From assembly GCF_011075055.1 (NCBI RefSeq), contig NC_058138.1, positions 3,038,001 to 3,102,000 of the forward strand: a stretch of DNA of 64,000 nt, read 5' to 3'. A program made the position numbers and the translations under genes. Source of the DNA: Mangifera indica (taxonomy: Eukaryota > Streptophyta > Magnoliopsida > Sapindales > Anacardiaceae). The notes under the pieces were generated by a model, which saw nothing but the letters and a program-made list of their open reading frames with translations, was not told the DNA's origin and did no database searches. Position 1 is the stretch's first letter, and each line of letters opens with the position of its first letter. Positions 22,106-34,194 of this stretch are shown here, one piece after another.

Positions 22106-23666
22106 CATACGATACAGATTAATACATTATTTAGAGAAAATAATGATATAGAAGAGATGCATATACGAAATTTTAAATTTTTATAGACGTTCGTGATATT
22201 TTCTAAAATGATGAGATATCTATTATATATTTTTATTTTTTAAAAATATTTTAATATTTTATTTTTTAAAAAATGTATTATACGATATGATATAATATTT
22301 AACACACGATCCATAAAATTAAGTTTTTGATATATGATATGATACATGACTTAACTATCATAACTGTTAGTGCTTATCATTTGTACATGTAATATTACTT
22401 TTGAGTTAAAATAGTTAATATTACGTAAATACAATAAACTAAAACAAATAAAAAAATTAAAATTAAATTTACAATCTCATGGACATATCATTAACAACAT
22501 TATATCTTCACTTGTTTTTTATTGCTTTTTCTCCAACATGTACAGTTTTAGATTTTACCATAAATTTTAATTTTGAAATACATCTTCAACTCAAAACTTA
22601 TATTTAAAACAAATAAATTAACAAAAAAATTGATTGAGAAAGTAGTAGATTATAACTCATAAACTAATTTTGAAGTCAATTTAACATCAATTTATTTAAT
22701 TATTATTAAGATATTGTAGGAAATTAATATTTACCTAATTTGTTTCAATCCAATGAAAATGTTCATGAAAGTATAATCAATTCTAACCAAATTAAAGTGT
22801 ATGATCTTTCTTAGACTTATCAACTCTTTCGTACGAAATATTAATTAAAATAATCATATTTTTTTATCTTTTATACATATATAGTTACAATTTTTTCTCA
22901 TTATACAAATATAACCACCTTTTACTTTGATTTTATCTTTAAAAGGAGAAGATTATAAGATTTGAGGTTGATCGGATGGGTTGGCCAGTCGGCCATGGCT
23001 GGGTAGCTTGGCTGGTTGGCCAAGTGTGCATGATTTTTTTAAAAAATTCATAATAATCTACATGAATTAAATATAATTAAATTTTATTATATTATCTTGT
23101 AGGTTTTATGCTTTGGTTGGGTGAGTTTATGTCTTGACTAGGTGAGTCTTGACTGGATATTTTATGTTTTGGGTTATATATAAAAAATTAAAAAAAAGTA
23201 AGTATATATGTATACAAGAAAAAAAAAATTAGACTATTTTAATTAATATCCCATTTGTACCCTTGTAAACATTACTTTTCTAATTATTGTAACACTCAAT
23301 TTCAGGTATGCCAGTAAACTTACTTTCAAAATTACCCCTAGAGTTGATTTTATAAGTTGTTGTTTAAATAAATTACGAAGAAATTATTTAAAACTATTAA
23401 ATGAGCAAAATTTTTAAAGGGGGTTAAATAATTCTTTTAGAAGGATTTAAGAGACAAAGTGGGAATGTAAATTGAATGACACACTTGAAATTACATGATG
23501 ATGCTACGGGTTTTTGGTAATTGTATAAGGATATAATAGTCATTTTTAGAGAAGGTTAAGGGTAAATTAGTCCAAAATGATTATAAAGAAAGTAAAAAAT
23601 GTAGAAACAAAAAAAACTATTCATTTTCTTCTTTTTTAGCCAAGACTCCTCCATAAAATTCACTAA
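22106..23666. other. AT-rich intergenic DNA
   Basis: No gene seen. Positions 22120-22350 share the acgatatgatataat vocabulary with 5870-6180 and look like another decayed foldback element. Around 22970-23020 there is a low-complexity ggttggcc/ttggctggttggcc stretch. Positions 23280-23660 start with tgtaacactcaatttcaggta and may be an LTR or SINE remnant, but no end could be fixed. Confidence 0.4.
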
Positions 23667-24147
23667 GGGGGCGTTTGGTTGACGTCTTTTAAGATTACCT
23701 TGGTAATATATTTTTTATTCCCTTGTTTGGTTTATCAGTAATAAAAGATTACAGTAATCTTCTATTACCAATGCTGACGTGACAGGTAATATAGGTGGTA
23801 ATTTGATTACCACCTTCACCTTAGGTATTTAAAGATTACTGAGGTAATCTTTAGTTTATTATAATTATATTATTATTTATTAATTTTTTGAGATAAAAAT
23901 AAATTTAGTTTTAATTAATATGACAAATAATATAAAAAATATTTTAAAAAATTATATTTAAGGGCATTTAAGTAAAGTAATTTATTAGTAATCTCTCATT
24001 ACATTTAACTAAACACAATAATTATTTATACCCACCAAATTTTATCAAACATAGTAATCATTTATACTCAGTAATCTTCTAAGTGATCTATCTTCAAGAT
24101 AATATTTCTATTTTGATAATAAAACATTACCCAAACCAAACGCCTCC
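23667..24147. mobile_element. Tourist-like (PIF/Harbinger) MITE, copy 1
   Basis: 481 bp with inverted ends gggggcgtttggttgac and ccaaaccaaacgcctcc, flanked by the 3-bp target TAA (23664-23666 and 24148-24150), the signature of PIF/Harbinger MITEs. The inner repeats use 'agattac.t.ggtaat' motifs. Two further copies lie at about 37605-38059 and 40245-40726. Confidence 0.88.
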
Positions 24148-24194
24148 TAAGGGTTTTTTCAAACAAAGATTCACTAAAAACCTTAGCTAAACTA

Positions 24195-25020
24195 CCTAAT
24201 TACAAACATGTGTACTTATGTTTGTACTCATTGTTAATACATATAATTATATTATTTTACTAAATGTTGAAGGAATTGATTTTATATTAAGGGAAACTTT
24301 AATTATGACAAATGTGTATAGTAACAGTTGATACATATAATGGGTACAAGTGTTGATACATCATTATATAATTATGTGTTATTCTATTTTTATTTTAAAA
24401 TTACTAAATTTTATTAACATAATTAATAATTATTTGTTATGAAATAACAAAAGGGGAAAAATAAAAAGAAAAAAGGAATATAGAAATGAAGTAAGAAAAG
24501 AGAAAAGTTTAGAAAATATAAAGAAAATTAATGAGGGGATGTAATTTATCTTTGAATAATGATGATTCCATCATTTACCTTTGCTTTCAAAATTGTTCGG
24601 TTACAAGATCAATCTTTTCTTTAAAAAAAAAAACACAAGAAATATGAAAAACAAAAAATGCATGATAAAAGAAAGAGATTAAAATGAATAATATGATAAA
24701 GTAAGCTAAATAATTAAGAAATGATTTTTTTCTTTGCTTACGCTCTTAAGTGTAAGGCTTAACCTCTTATAATTAATATCATATACAAAAATTCCAATGG
24801 ATTGATATAACATCCGGTCTACTTTGCTGATGGGTTTTGTCGATGTAAGTTTTGTATAGGGTTGTTATGATTGCATTCCACTAATTACAATCTTTGAGTG
24901 AATACAAACTTTATTTCTCTTAAAATTTAATGTAAAACACAAAATTTGACACGATAACACTTAGAAAATATATGTGTGATAAAATCTGTTAGATCCAATT
25001 TTTTAGAATATGGAGATTGC
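24195..25020 (-). repeat. Orphan copy of NLR upstream region
   Basis: Parallels 34200-35000 almost line by line: tacaaacatgtgtact, gtaagaaaagagaaaag, tttgaataatgatgattc, ggttacaagatcaatctttt, gttgttatgattgcattcc-type, tgagtgaatacaaactttat. A TATA-like element (aaatataaag, 24515-24524) occupies the same place as the one before the live NLR (33886-33895). No CC-NB exon follows on the minus strand. Confidence 0.75.
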
Positions 25021-25254
25021 TACAGTAAGTTTAAAGACATGAATTCAAAAAAAAAAAAAATAATGACTAATACTCTTTAAATTAGCAATTTTACTTTATC
25101 TCCGAAAGCATAACTCCAAATGCATGGTATCATATTCAAGTTTGAGTAATATTCGATATACTAGTGGGTACAAACATGGTGATGTTTTATTATATAATTC
25201 AATAATATAATTATTTCTTTTATCTTTAATTCAAATCTAATACACTCTAAATTA

Positions 25255-25975
25255 GCTATGTTTACTAAAGTTAGACTCTTAGTTCTTTTGAGCAAACCTT
25301 TAAAACCTATCATATGTCATTGAAATATTAGTCCATGAAATCTCTATATTTCTTGAGAACAACACCTTACTCGAAAATTTATCAAAAAGAGGATCTATTG
25401 GAAAATGGACTATAAACTATTGTTAAGCGAAAGTTGGATCATTTTAGCATTACTATTGCTTTCAGATTCCCATTTAATAGCACTATTAACATTCAACTTA
25501 AGAGAGGACATAACATTAAGACACAATAGTTTTAAAGTCATATAATTCTAATGGATTCCCAGTTGTTCCCATGAAGAAAATTCAATCCACACTATAAATT
25601 ATACAAAATATCTCAAAGTTCCAATCAACCAAACAATTGAATTACATGGAGAGAACTCAATATTATTAATATGACTACATGTTGAATACAATCACTTAGT
25701 TTTATTGGTTATTCGAGGTGTTGTTGCCTCAATACAAGGTTTACTTCTCAATTATCTAAAAAACCACACTCTACTCATTTCCTCAAAAAGCACTCTTAGC
25801 CATTAATTCTTTGTTTTTTTCCTCTTCTTCTACCACGTGGTCTCCTTTTGTAACCATTTTGCTTTTTGGCTCCTTTCCCTTTTCTCGTGTTCCCTTCCCT
25901 TTCCTAGTATATACTTTGAGTTGTCTAACAAATTCAAATCTAACAACTTGAGATTAGTTAATTGACAAAAGTTGC
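25255..25975 (-). pseudogene. Fossil fragment of a CC-NB-LRR gene (LRR part)
   Basis: Positions 25258-25560 parallel 31545-31950 of the live NLR: shared ctaaagttagactct, agttcttttga.caaac.t, catat.tcattgaaat.ttagtcc, cagattcccattta. Positions 25918-25975 parallel 31935-31975 (ttcaaatctaacaacttgag) and on the minus strand encode QLTNLKLLDLN, like QLTNLRLLDLN in the live gene. Intervening sequence is deleted or replaced and the frame is broken. It lies on the same strand as the live NLR, with an orphan upstream region on the left side (24195-25020) and another on the right (27140-27560). Confidence 0.75.
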
Positions 25976-26699
25976 ATGTTTTTACATAGCAATAAAACCA
26001 TATGAACACATTTTTTAATACATACATGATGTATTATCATGTAATTAGATAGTTTAGAATCAAAAATAAAGTAACCTCAATCAAACAATGACACATTATT
26101 TGTATACATAATTGTGTACTAAAAAAATTGTATACATATAACATTACTTTTTATATAGTGAGGGTGGATTCTTTTTCAAATGCTCCCTTAAAACTCTAGC
26201 ATGTTAAAAATCTGCGTACAACTAAAAAGTAGAATCCCCCAAAATGTTAAAACCAAGTAAGAGGTCCTCCTTCAAATGGTTCGACTAAATAACAACCAAA
26301 AGTAAGAACAATTAGACATATACGATATATAAAAAAAATAAAAAATTAAAAAAATTAAGGGCATTGATATCCAATAAGAAAAACTAGGTATATTAGTAGA
26401 AAACAGTGAAAAGAGATATGATGTAGTATTAACCATATATTCAAAAAACATTTAAACTTTGCATTATTCCCAAATTAAGTAGAAAGTACTTGATTAATTA
26501 ATCATCGTTGATTTAATGATTAAACACTTAAAAAGGTTTTGTCATCGACTGTTTATGATTACCACATCATTGTTATTACTTATAATTATACTCTTCTATT
26601 ACATGTTGAAAGAATTAATTTTATATAAAGGGAAACTTTAAGTATAACACATGAATATAAGTATAGCAAAACATATATATATATGTGTGTGTGTATTTA

Positions 26700-27050
26700 A
26701 ATAATGTTTTGTGTACATATTTTTTGTACACAATTTGGGTATGCAGATAGAATGTCATTATATGATTGAGTGATACATTATATTTAATTCAAAATCATTT
26801 ATTCATATGATAACATATCTTTTATATACATAAATTACCTATCAAAAGTTTGTGCGCATAGTTGTTTTATTTTAATTCATATATAAAAACAATATTATAT
26901 GTACACATTTGGATATATAGATGATGTGTCATTATGTGATTGAGTAATATTTTATCTTTAATTCAAAATCATTCAATCACACAATGACATATCACCTGTG
27001 TACATAAATTATATATCAAAAATATGTATGAGTAGTTTTATTTTATTTAT
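26700..27050. repeat. Two adjacent palindromic MITEs
   Basis: Copies at about 26700-26870 and 26885-27050. Each has tgtcattatrtgattgagtra on one arm and the inverse (tcaatcacacaatgacat) on the other, with the shared centre tttaattcaaaatcattc and ends containing gtgtacaca/atgtgtac-type sequence. Further copies are at about 28205-28345, 28430-28560, 11048-11215, and partial copies near 13065-13205, 25165-25240, 26010-26150, 29815-29900 and 41025-41095. Confidence 0.7.
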
Positions 27051-27139
27051 ATATATATATTTATTTATTTATATGCGTTTGAAATCTTTTTTATGTTAAA
27101 TTGTTGTACATACTCTAACAATTGATAATACATGGGCTT

Positions 27140-27560
27140 AAGTGTTGATATATTATTATGTGATTAGATGTTATGGTATTTCTAATTCAAAATCGCTCAC
27201 TTTTATTCACATAATTAAAAATTATTTGTTATGAAATAACAAATGAGGAAAAATAAAAAGAAGGAATATATAAATAAAGTAAGAAAATAGAAAAGTTAAG
27301 AATATATAAAGCAAATTAAGGAAAGAAGCTATGTGACTTACCTTTGAATAATGATAATTCCATCCTTTGCCTTTGCCCTCTAAATTGCTTTGTTATAAGA
27401 CTAATCTTTTCTTTAAAGAAAAAAAAAAAGAAGAAGCACAAACATAAGAAGTATGAAAGCAAAGAATGTATTGTAAAAGAGTTTAAAATAAATAACATGA
27501 TATATAATTAAGAAATGATTTCACTCTAAAATTCCAATGGATTGATGCAACATTTGATTT
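27140..27560 (-). repeat. Orphan copy of NLR upstream region
   Basis: Closest to 35050-35500: caaatgaggaaaaataaaaag, agaaggaatat, aagaatatataaagcaaatta (TATA-like at 27301-27310), aagaagcacaaacataagaagtatg, tccaatggattgatg.aa.atttgattta. No NLR coding exon follows on its minus-strand downstream side; the MITEs and duplicated block lie there instead. Confidence 0.72.
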
Positions 27561-27757
27561 ATTATCAAGATATTATTCACTTTGAACACATAATTTGTCA
27601 TAACATTTATAATGTGTCTCAACAATTTAGAAGCTTATAGACTATTTAATTATATACCTAATAATTCTCTCATAATTTATTGACGTAAGATTTATTTAGA
27701 AGTGTTACATTTAACCCATCACTAGAGTTGATATCCTTGCTAAGGTTTTCCTTGGAC

Positions 27758-27809
27758 ACATGAATTTTGATTTAGGGTTTAATTAACAATCCTAAATCAA
27801 AATTCATGT
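27758..27809. repeat. Perfect 19-bp hairpin
   Basis: Stem acatgaattttgatttagg (27758-27776) and its exact complement (27791-27809) surround a 14-base loop. It lies in otherwise unstructured AT-rich DNA. It could be a tiny MITE core or a transcribed hairpin. Confidence 0.85.
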
Positions 27810-28429
27810 CAGTCACAATGCAGGGCAACACATGTAACAACAGTTTAACATAAACTATTGTTGAGTTAAAGTAAGAGGCACTTATCCTTCTTCAAATGGT
27901 TTGACTTAATAACAGGTAAGAGGTAAGAACATTTCAATGTACAAGACACATAAAACAAATAAAAAAATTAAAAAATCCAAAGCATTGATATCCAAATAAG
28001 AGAAAATAGGAACATTAATAAAGAATGGTGAATGTACTATCAATCAAATATTCAAAAAGGCATTTCAACTTTGCATTGTGCCCAACTTAATTAGAAAGCA
28101 CTTAATTAATTAATTTTTACTTACTTAATGATTAATCATTTAAAATGGTTCTGCCATCGACTACCTATGATTACCATTTCATTGTTAATGCATATAATTA
28201 TACTTTTATGTTAATAGCAATACAATGTGTACCCATTTATGTGTGTTATCACATGATTGATTGTTACTTTATGTTTAATTCAAAATCACTCAATTATATA
28301 ACAATATATGTTAAGTATGTACCCAAAATATATATACATAGTTTTATTATTCTACTAAATGCTGAAAGAATTAATTTTATATTAAGGTAAACTTTAATGA
28401 TAGCAAATGAATATAAGTATGATAAGATA

Positions 28430-28565
28430 TGAGTAGTGCTATATGTACAATCAACGACGTGTTATCATATGATTGGATAATTGAAAATTAAAGATAAAAC
28501 AACATTCAATCATATAGTAATACATTGTTATTTGTGTACAAAAGTTATGCACATAGTATTATTGA
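28430..28565. repeat. Palindromic MITE
   Basis: Arms gtgttatcatatgattggata and attcaatcatatagtaataca around a short centre, with ends tagtgctatatgtac and tgcacatagtattattg that are roughly inverted. Same family as 26700-27050. Confidence 0.65.
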
Positions 28566-29690
28566 ATATAAAATTTTGCACAAAATAGGGTACATCAACA
28601 CTTTTGAGTGTTGACTAAAAAACGCTAAAATCTAATAAGTTCTTAACAAATAATAAAAAAATAATTAAGACAAAAAAAGTTTAGCATAGTTTATTTACAA
28701 AACCAAAAGCCTAGGTCTACAATAATGATATTATTTGAGTGCTCACAAGCAGTTCTAACAAAATGCCAGAAGTGTCTCCCTTAATTTTCTTTAAATTTTG
28801 CATTTGTTAAGGTTATGTGACTTGATTTGTGTTGTTACAATATTGATATAAGAGAGAATTGATTGCACTTGGATTACAACTGTGAAATCATGGGATATGA
28901 TAAGGTTGGGTTTGAGTCAAGTTTGAACTCCTCTAAGCAAGTTTGAGCTCATCGAGATAGTTTCAAATGTGTTTAAACTTGGCTTGTTTAAGGGAAGTTG
29001 ACTTGAGTTTGAATAAGTTTTTAGTTCAGTTTAATACTAAAATAGTGTCATTTTAATGCATATTATCAAATTAAAATTGTTCAAGTTTGAAATGCATAAG
29101 TCAAGTTTGAGATAACTCATATCAAAACTAAATTTAATTTATTTTTAAACTGAGTTCGAGTTTCAACTCGTTGATCTTGAATTGATCTTGTTTAGACTTG
29201 GTCCAAATCAAATCTAACCCTACTCATGCACTTGATTTATAATAAATAAATTTTGATTATATCATAAATAAAATCTCATAAGTATTAATTTTTTTGGCAA
29301 ACCTCGACGGTACGAGGAAAATTTTATTGATTGAAAAAAAAAATTGACACCTAGACAGAGGGGGACATAATGAGCCTTACCTCTCCAATAAAACTAAATA
29401 CAATACCCAAAAAAAACAAAAAAGAAAGGAAACAAGAAGAAGATTATGCATGAATTACATAGAATACATATAAAAACATGCACACACACCATTAATGTTG
29501 GTAATTAATATATGTACAATTGTACACATGTAAAAGATGTATTGACATCCTAATAAGTAGCCTATTCTTCTTCTTCTTCTTCTTCTTCTTTTTCTTCGTC
29601 GTCCCAAGAGCATTAACAAAGTTGGATTATCAATAAACATGTAAAAGATGAATATATAACAATAATATGTATGAAGAATTGCCAAGAATA
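28566..29690. other. Intergenic DNA with hAT-like remnant and TTC microsatellite
   Basis: Positions 28885-29225 have inverted ttgggtttgagtcaagtttg / aatcaaatctaacccta ends like the hAT-like family, without a clear target duplication. Positions 29562-29600 are a (TTC)n run ending in ttcgtcgtcc. The Arg-rich minus-strand ORF through it is a microsatellite artefact, although this is also where the 3' end of the NLR transcript may lie. Confidence 0.45.
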
Positions 29691-30240
29691 CTGAATAAAG
29701 AATATGATAAAACATGATGCATACCACTTTCAAGACTTAGCAACAGGTTCTCTTGCAGCCCCATTTTCTAGAAAATCAATAAGCTTATTAATGACGGAAA
29801 TGTTTCATGTATTAATAATGGATACAAACATGAGTACAAATGTTGATATATTATTACGTGATTGAATAATTTTGAATTAAAAATAAATTAACACTAAATC
29901 ATTTGATCCAATGGTTGCACTTACACATTTTTCAACTATAGACTAAAATCCCAAAATTTTGCATTTTGTAAACAAAACTATTTGATAGGACTAAGAGATT
30001 TAAAATCTGAAAAGAAACCTAAATAGTGTATAATTAAGAATTTAATTATAATTATAAATTAATAAAGAATATGATAAAACAACATGATTCATACCATTTC
30101 ACTATCATACTTTAATTTGGTCTCCTTGCAGCAACGGCCTTTTGTATTTCGTTCTCCTTGCAGCAGCCTTTTGTGCCTACAAAAGCAATATGCTTATTAA
30201 TAACGAAAATATTTCATGTCCTAAAAATAGGTATAAATAT
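29690..30240 (-). repeat. Tandemly duplicated terminal-exon region of the NLR
   Basis: On the minus strand, about 30240-30050 and 29830-29690 repeat each other: gcttattaat.acg.aaat.tttcatgt, an AG acceptor, a short gctgcaag-containing exon-like block, then ggtatg.atcatg and tttatcatattctttatt. The offset is about 360-420 bases with indels. The right-hand copy supplies the candidate last exon at 30105-30176. Confidence 0.65.
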
Positions 30241-33200
30241 TTGTTAGTAAATGTAGAATAAATGGGAATGAATAAATAATGTAACAAGAAAAAAGTAATG
30301 CAAATCAAATTCTCCAAATTAATAGTGTTGGCACATTTTTATGTACAATTAATTGAAAATAATGTGCATGAATGAATGAAAATGGAGTAAGTTCTGAAAA
30401 TTCATCAGAAAAAATACCTGTTTGATCATAAAGTACATACCTGTTCATTGAAAAACTCTTCCATTGTGGTATTGAGGTCGCCATTCCAACGTCCAGTACC
30501 TTCTTCGGGAAAATCTTTGCTAAAAAACACTTCTTTAAGGTTGGGTGTCACTTGCTCTCCAAAACCGAAGGTCTTCATTTTTCCACATTCATATATCTCC
30601 AATCTTTCCAATTTTGGGAATTCAATAGTATATGGCCCAAAGCTAAAACAAGTGAGGTTTCGTAGATATTCAAGTTGCAAGTGGACCAAACTAGGAAACA
30701 CAATGCTCGCAGATGGCTTTTCTTTTTCTCCTTTCTCATTTGTGATTATTTCTTGTATTTTAGAGCAGTGCCTTACCTCAAGACTTCTGAGCTTCACCAA
30801 GAGTTTAGCAATTGAGGGAGTGAAGAGGATTTCTAAATTATTACAAGTATTTATATCTATAGAAGTCAGGTTTCCCAAGCATGGGGAGGTTATGTTGTGA
30901 TCTAACTCTACATCCTCCGCTTCTTTCATCTCAAAAATCTCCTTTAAATTATAGCAGAAATTTATATCTATTTCTTCCAAACAAATAAGACTTTGGAGTA
31001 GAGTTGGTGAAAATAGTTTTATTATCTTGGAGCAAAAGATCAGTTCTACACTCTTCAAGTTGTGGAGGCTTATGGATTGATGGTCACCCCTCCATATATG
31101 TGACATCTCTTCCAAAGATTCCAAATACAGATACTCTAATGATGAAAGTAACTTGGTTTCGCCCTTTGCAATCTCAATCTTTTCACAATCAAATATATAC
31201 ATCAATGATCTACACCTTTTCACTCTAAGAGTTTGAAGATTTTGAAACCTCTGTAGCAAATAACTTGGTGCAATATTTAGCAACACGTCGCATCTATGCA
31301 CTTTTAAAACTTTTAGTTTACAGAAAGACTGAGCAAGAGGCTGTCCATGACATAGTTCAACAAGGTTGGAATTATCCCTAATATGCAATTCCTCTAAATT
31401 GTGGAAAGTTGAGTTTGGTGTCCATTCCAATGTGTTGAAGAGATACCTTATCTTATCACAATCTTTGATCCGGAGATACTTTAATTCACTGAACACTTCT
31501 TCAATTAGGTCATTACTAAATCTCTCTAAATCAACAATATTCTCTAAAGTTAGACTTTCAGTTCTTTTGACCAAACTTCTAAACTCATCATATATCATTG
31601 AAATGTTAGTCCCTGTGATCTCCATATTTCTTGAGTACAACACTTTACTCAAATATTTTTGAAATCGAGATTCACCCCAAATAAGTGGACTATGACTTAT
31701 TACTAAGGTAAAGTTGGACAGTCTTTTGAATGACAAGAAATTTGGTGACAAATCAAGCTTACTTGGAATAAAAATATGTAAGCTAGTCAATCGGGACAAG
31801 GCTTCTAATTCAACAAGTTTGGCATTGCTACCATTTTCAGATTCCCATTTAACAAAATGATTAACGTACAACTCCTCTAACTTTTGAAGAGAAGATATAA
31901 CACCACAAGGTATAAGTTCTAAATCCATATTATTCAAATCTAACAACCTGAGGTTAGTTAACTGACTAAAGGATAAAGGGATCTCCTTAACAAGTTTAGA
32001 ATCAAAAAGAGAAAGAATTTCAAGTTTGCTTAGCCTCCCAATTACTGATAGATCAACCAACTTGGAAGCACTAACATCTAATGTTCTAAGATTTGTGAGA
32101 AATGAAAGTGAATCAGACAATGTCTCAATGTATGTTCGTCCCAAGTTTAAAACTTTGAGATTTGGTATTTTCTCAAAGAAACTACTAGGGACAACAAAAC
32201 TTTTATTTTCCTGTAACAATAAAGCCTCCAATTTTGGGTGTTCCAACCCATTCGGTAGCTCCCCAATATAATTTCCCACTAATGAGATACATGTGAAATC
32301 TTCAAATGTATCCCTATGTCCCCATGCACCACTTACCATGCACTTGTAGTTGCATCTAGGAGCTCTAGCTATTGCAAAATCACGAATAACATCATGCATT
32401 TTTACATACATTTTACTTTCTTCAATCAAGAGAAAAGAAGAGGTTATGGTACTTACAATAGCATGAACCTTGTTTCTGACATCCTCAATTGCCTCAAGAG
32501 TATCTCCAAACCACTTCAAACCTGTCCAATATCTAGCCAAATCTTCAACAGGAATTTTGTAATCCTCTGGAAATAAGCTACAAAACAAAAAAAGTGATTT
32601 TGTCTCGTTTTCTAGGTAATTGAAGCTAAATTCCAAAGATGAAAAGACTTCTCTCTCTAATTCTGGGATGCTTGAAGGGGTAGACATTTTTAGTTGTCTT
32701 ATTGCATTCCTCCACTCATGCTTGTTCTTATCTTTTAAAGTTGCTGCTATTGTCACAATTGCAAGTGGCAATCCCCCACATTGAGTAGTTACCTCTCTTG
32801 CAGTTGGGTTGATATCAGAATTTTCAACAATTGTGCCCGCAATCTTGCTAAAAAGCTCCCAAGATTCTTGTTTAGATAAAATTTCAACCGTATATATCTT
32901 TTGGCAACCCATTCTATTACATACGTCTCCACTTCGAGAGGTGATTAAAATTTTACAACCTCTATGGTCAATCCCAAAGGGAATACCGATCTCACCCAAT
33001 TTAATTATCTCCCAAACATCGTCTAATATTATGAGTACCCGCTTCTCTTTCTTGATTCTATACCACAATAAACTTGCTCTTTCTAATTCAGAATCTGTTG
33101 GAAGAGATTTTAAACCTAACATATCAGCAATCTCGCCTTGAATCTTCATAATGTTGGAGGTTCGGGAGACAATCGCCATCGCTACAGCATCATACACCTT

Positions 33201-33806
33201 GGCTTTTTTCACTTGGTGGCCGATTTCTTTAACTAGTGTGGTTTTACCGATGCCCGCCATCCCACATATTCCAATTTTGTTGACATTGTTAGCATCAATT
33301 AAGGCCTTCATAACTTCCTTCTTAAATGAATTTCTAGATTCGAATATGCTAGAATTAAATACCTCAGATGAAGTTATAATTCCAGATGGGGGAGCAGAAC
33401 AAGACACATTTACAAGATTTCCCAATTCTTGAAGCTGATCAGAAATCGCCAGAGTATGCTTTTTTGCCTCCATACTGAATCGATAACGTTGGCCGAGATT
33501 AATCCACCACCCCTTGAGGGACCTCTTGTTGGCTTTGCCTTCATCTTCCAAAAACTTTTCAGCCTTTGCAGAAACATCATCAACTTCAGCTAACCACTTT
33601 TGAACAAAATCAGAGATGATCTCTCCATTTCTTTTAGCAGATTCGATTTTCTTTTGCACCATGTCTCTGCTATCCCTCAGCTTCTCAGCTTGCTTTTTCA
33701 ATTTTTCAACGTTGTCATTGTAGTGAAACAAATAACCAAGTTGATCACCAGCAGCTGCAAACACGTTGTCAGCTACCTTCCCACCAACAGAAGTGACAAT
33801 CTCCAT
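30105..33806 (-). CDS. CC-NB-LRR disease-resistance protein (RPS2/RPS5-type)
   Basis: Intracellular immune receptor of the coiled-coil NLR class. The open frame extends upstream to 33935, but the start is taken at ATG 33806 (MEIVTSVGGKVAD) because the extra 43 codons would run through a TATA-like element at 33886-33895. Residues: coiled coil about 25-90; P-loop GMAGIGKTT (182-190); kinase-2 LIILDDVW (258-265); RNBS-B CKILITSR (284-291); GGLPLA (344-349); RNBS-D FCSLFPEDY (408-416); MHD motif 470-472; irregular LRRs from about 520 to the end. Exon 1 runs 33806-30441 and ends cag|gtatgtac, so the last codons of the open frame (VCTL) are probably intron. A phase-compatible last exon at 30176-30105 would add 23 basic residues, total about 1145 aa. 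The main exon is uninterrupted, so the gene looks functional. The last exon is uncertain. Confidence 0.87.
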
Positions 33807-33869
33807 GGCTTTTGTTTTTTTTGGGTACAAGGACAGGGTTGTGTTTGAAATGATGAGAAAAAAAAAAAG

Positions 33870-33990
33870 AACAGAAAAAGAAGGAATATATAAAGCAAAG
33901 AGAAGTGATGTTGAATATAATAACATTGATTCCATTCTTTGCCTTTGATCTCAAGACTGCTTGGTTCCATCTTTAAATCAACGCAAAAAT
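33870..33990 (-). promoter_or_regulatory. Core promoter region of the live NLR
   Basis: Minus-strand ctttgctttatatattcc (around 33883-33900) lies about 80 bases before the chosen ATG and fits a TATA box. The adjoining sequence, aataacattgattccattctttgcctttgatctcaag, is the one repeated in the orphan copies at 24.5, 27.3, 34.5 and 35.2 kb. Confidence 0.55.
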
Positions 33991-34194
33991 ATTTTGGATA
34001 TAAAAAAAATATGCAGAAATATTCTTGTCTTCAGGAAGAGAAAATCAATATGCATGCTGTCAATCTGAATTTTCTTACATTAAGAATCAATATGTACAAT
34101 GCTTTTTCAGCCATTCACTTAAAGATGCTAAGGAAAAATAAAAGTATAAACTTACAATTTAAACCAATAAATATACAATAATATTTTATGCACT

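Larger units (their letters stand above)
26240..28200. repeat. Direct duplicated blocks near the NLR fossil
   Basis: About 26245-26600 and 27870-28180 are direct copies: agtaagaggtcctccttcaaatg versus agtaagaggcacttatccttcttcaaatg, gcattgatatccaa, aactttgcatt.t.cccaa.tta, then ccatcgact. Between them lie two palindromic MITEs and another orphan NLR upstream copy. Homology was read by eye. Confidence 0.7.

Noticed and set aside
21678..22108. Repetitive Tyr-rich ORFs on the minus strand
   Set aside because: They are produced by the 155-bp tandem repeat rather than by a gene.
29455..29733. Arg-rich minus-strand ORF
   Set aside because: Its Arg run is the (TTC)n microsatellite read in one frame, and the rest is AT-rich random sequence.
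30448..33432. Plus-strand ORFs inside the NLR exon
   Set aside because: They are opposite-strand shadows of a long conserved coding exon.
33807..33935. Extension of the NLR reading frame 43 codons upstream of the chosen start
   Set aside because: It would run through the TATA-like element, and the family start MEIVTSVGG fits ATG 33806. The hydrophobic extension is not typical of CC-NB-LRR proteins.
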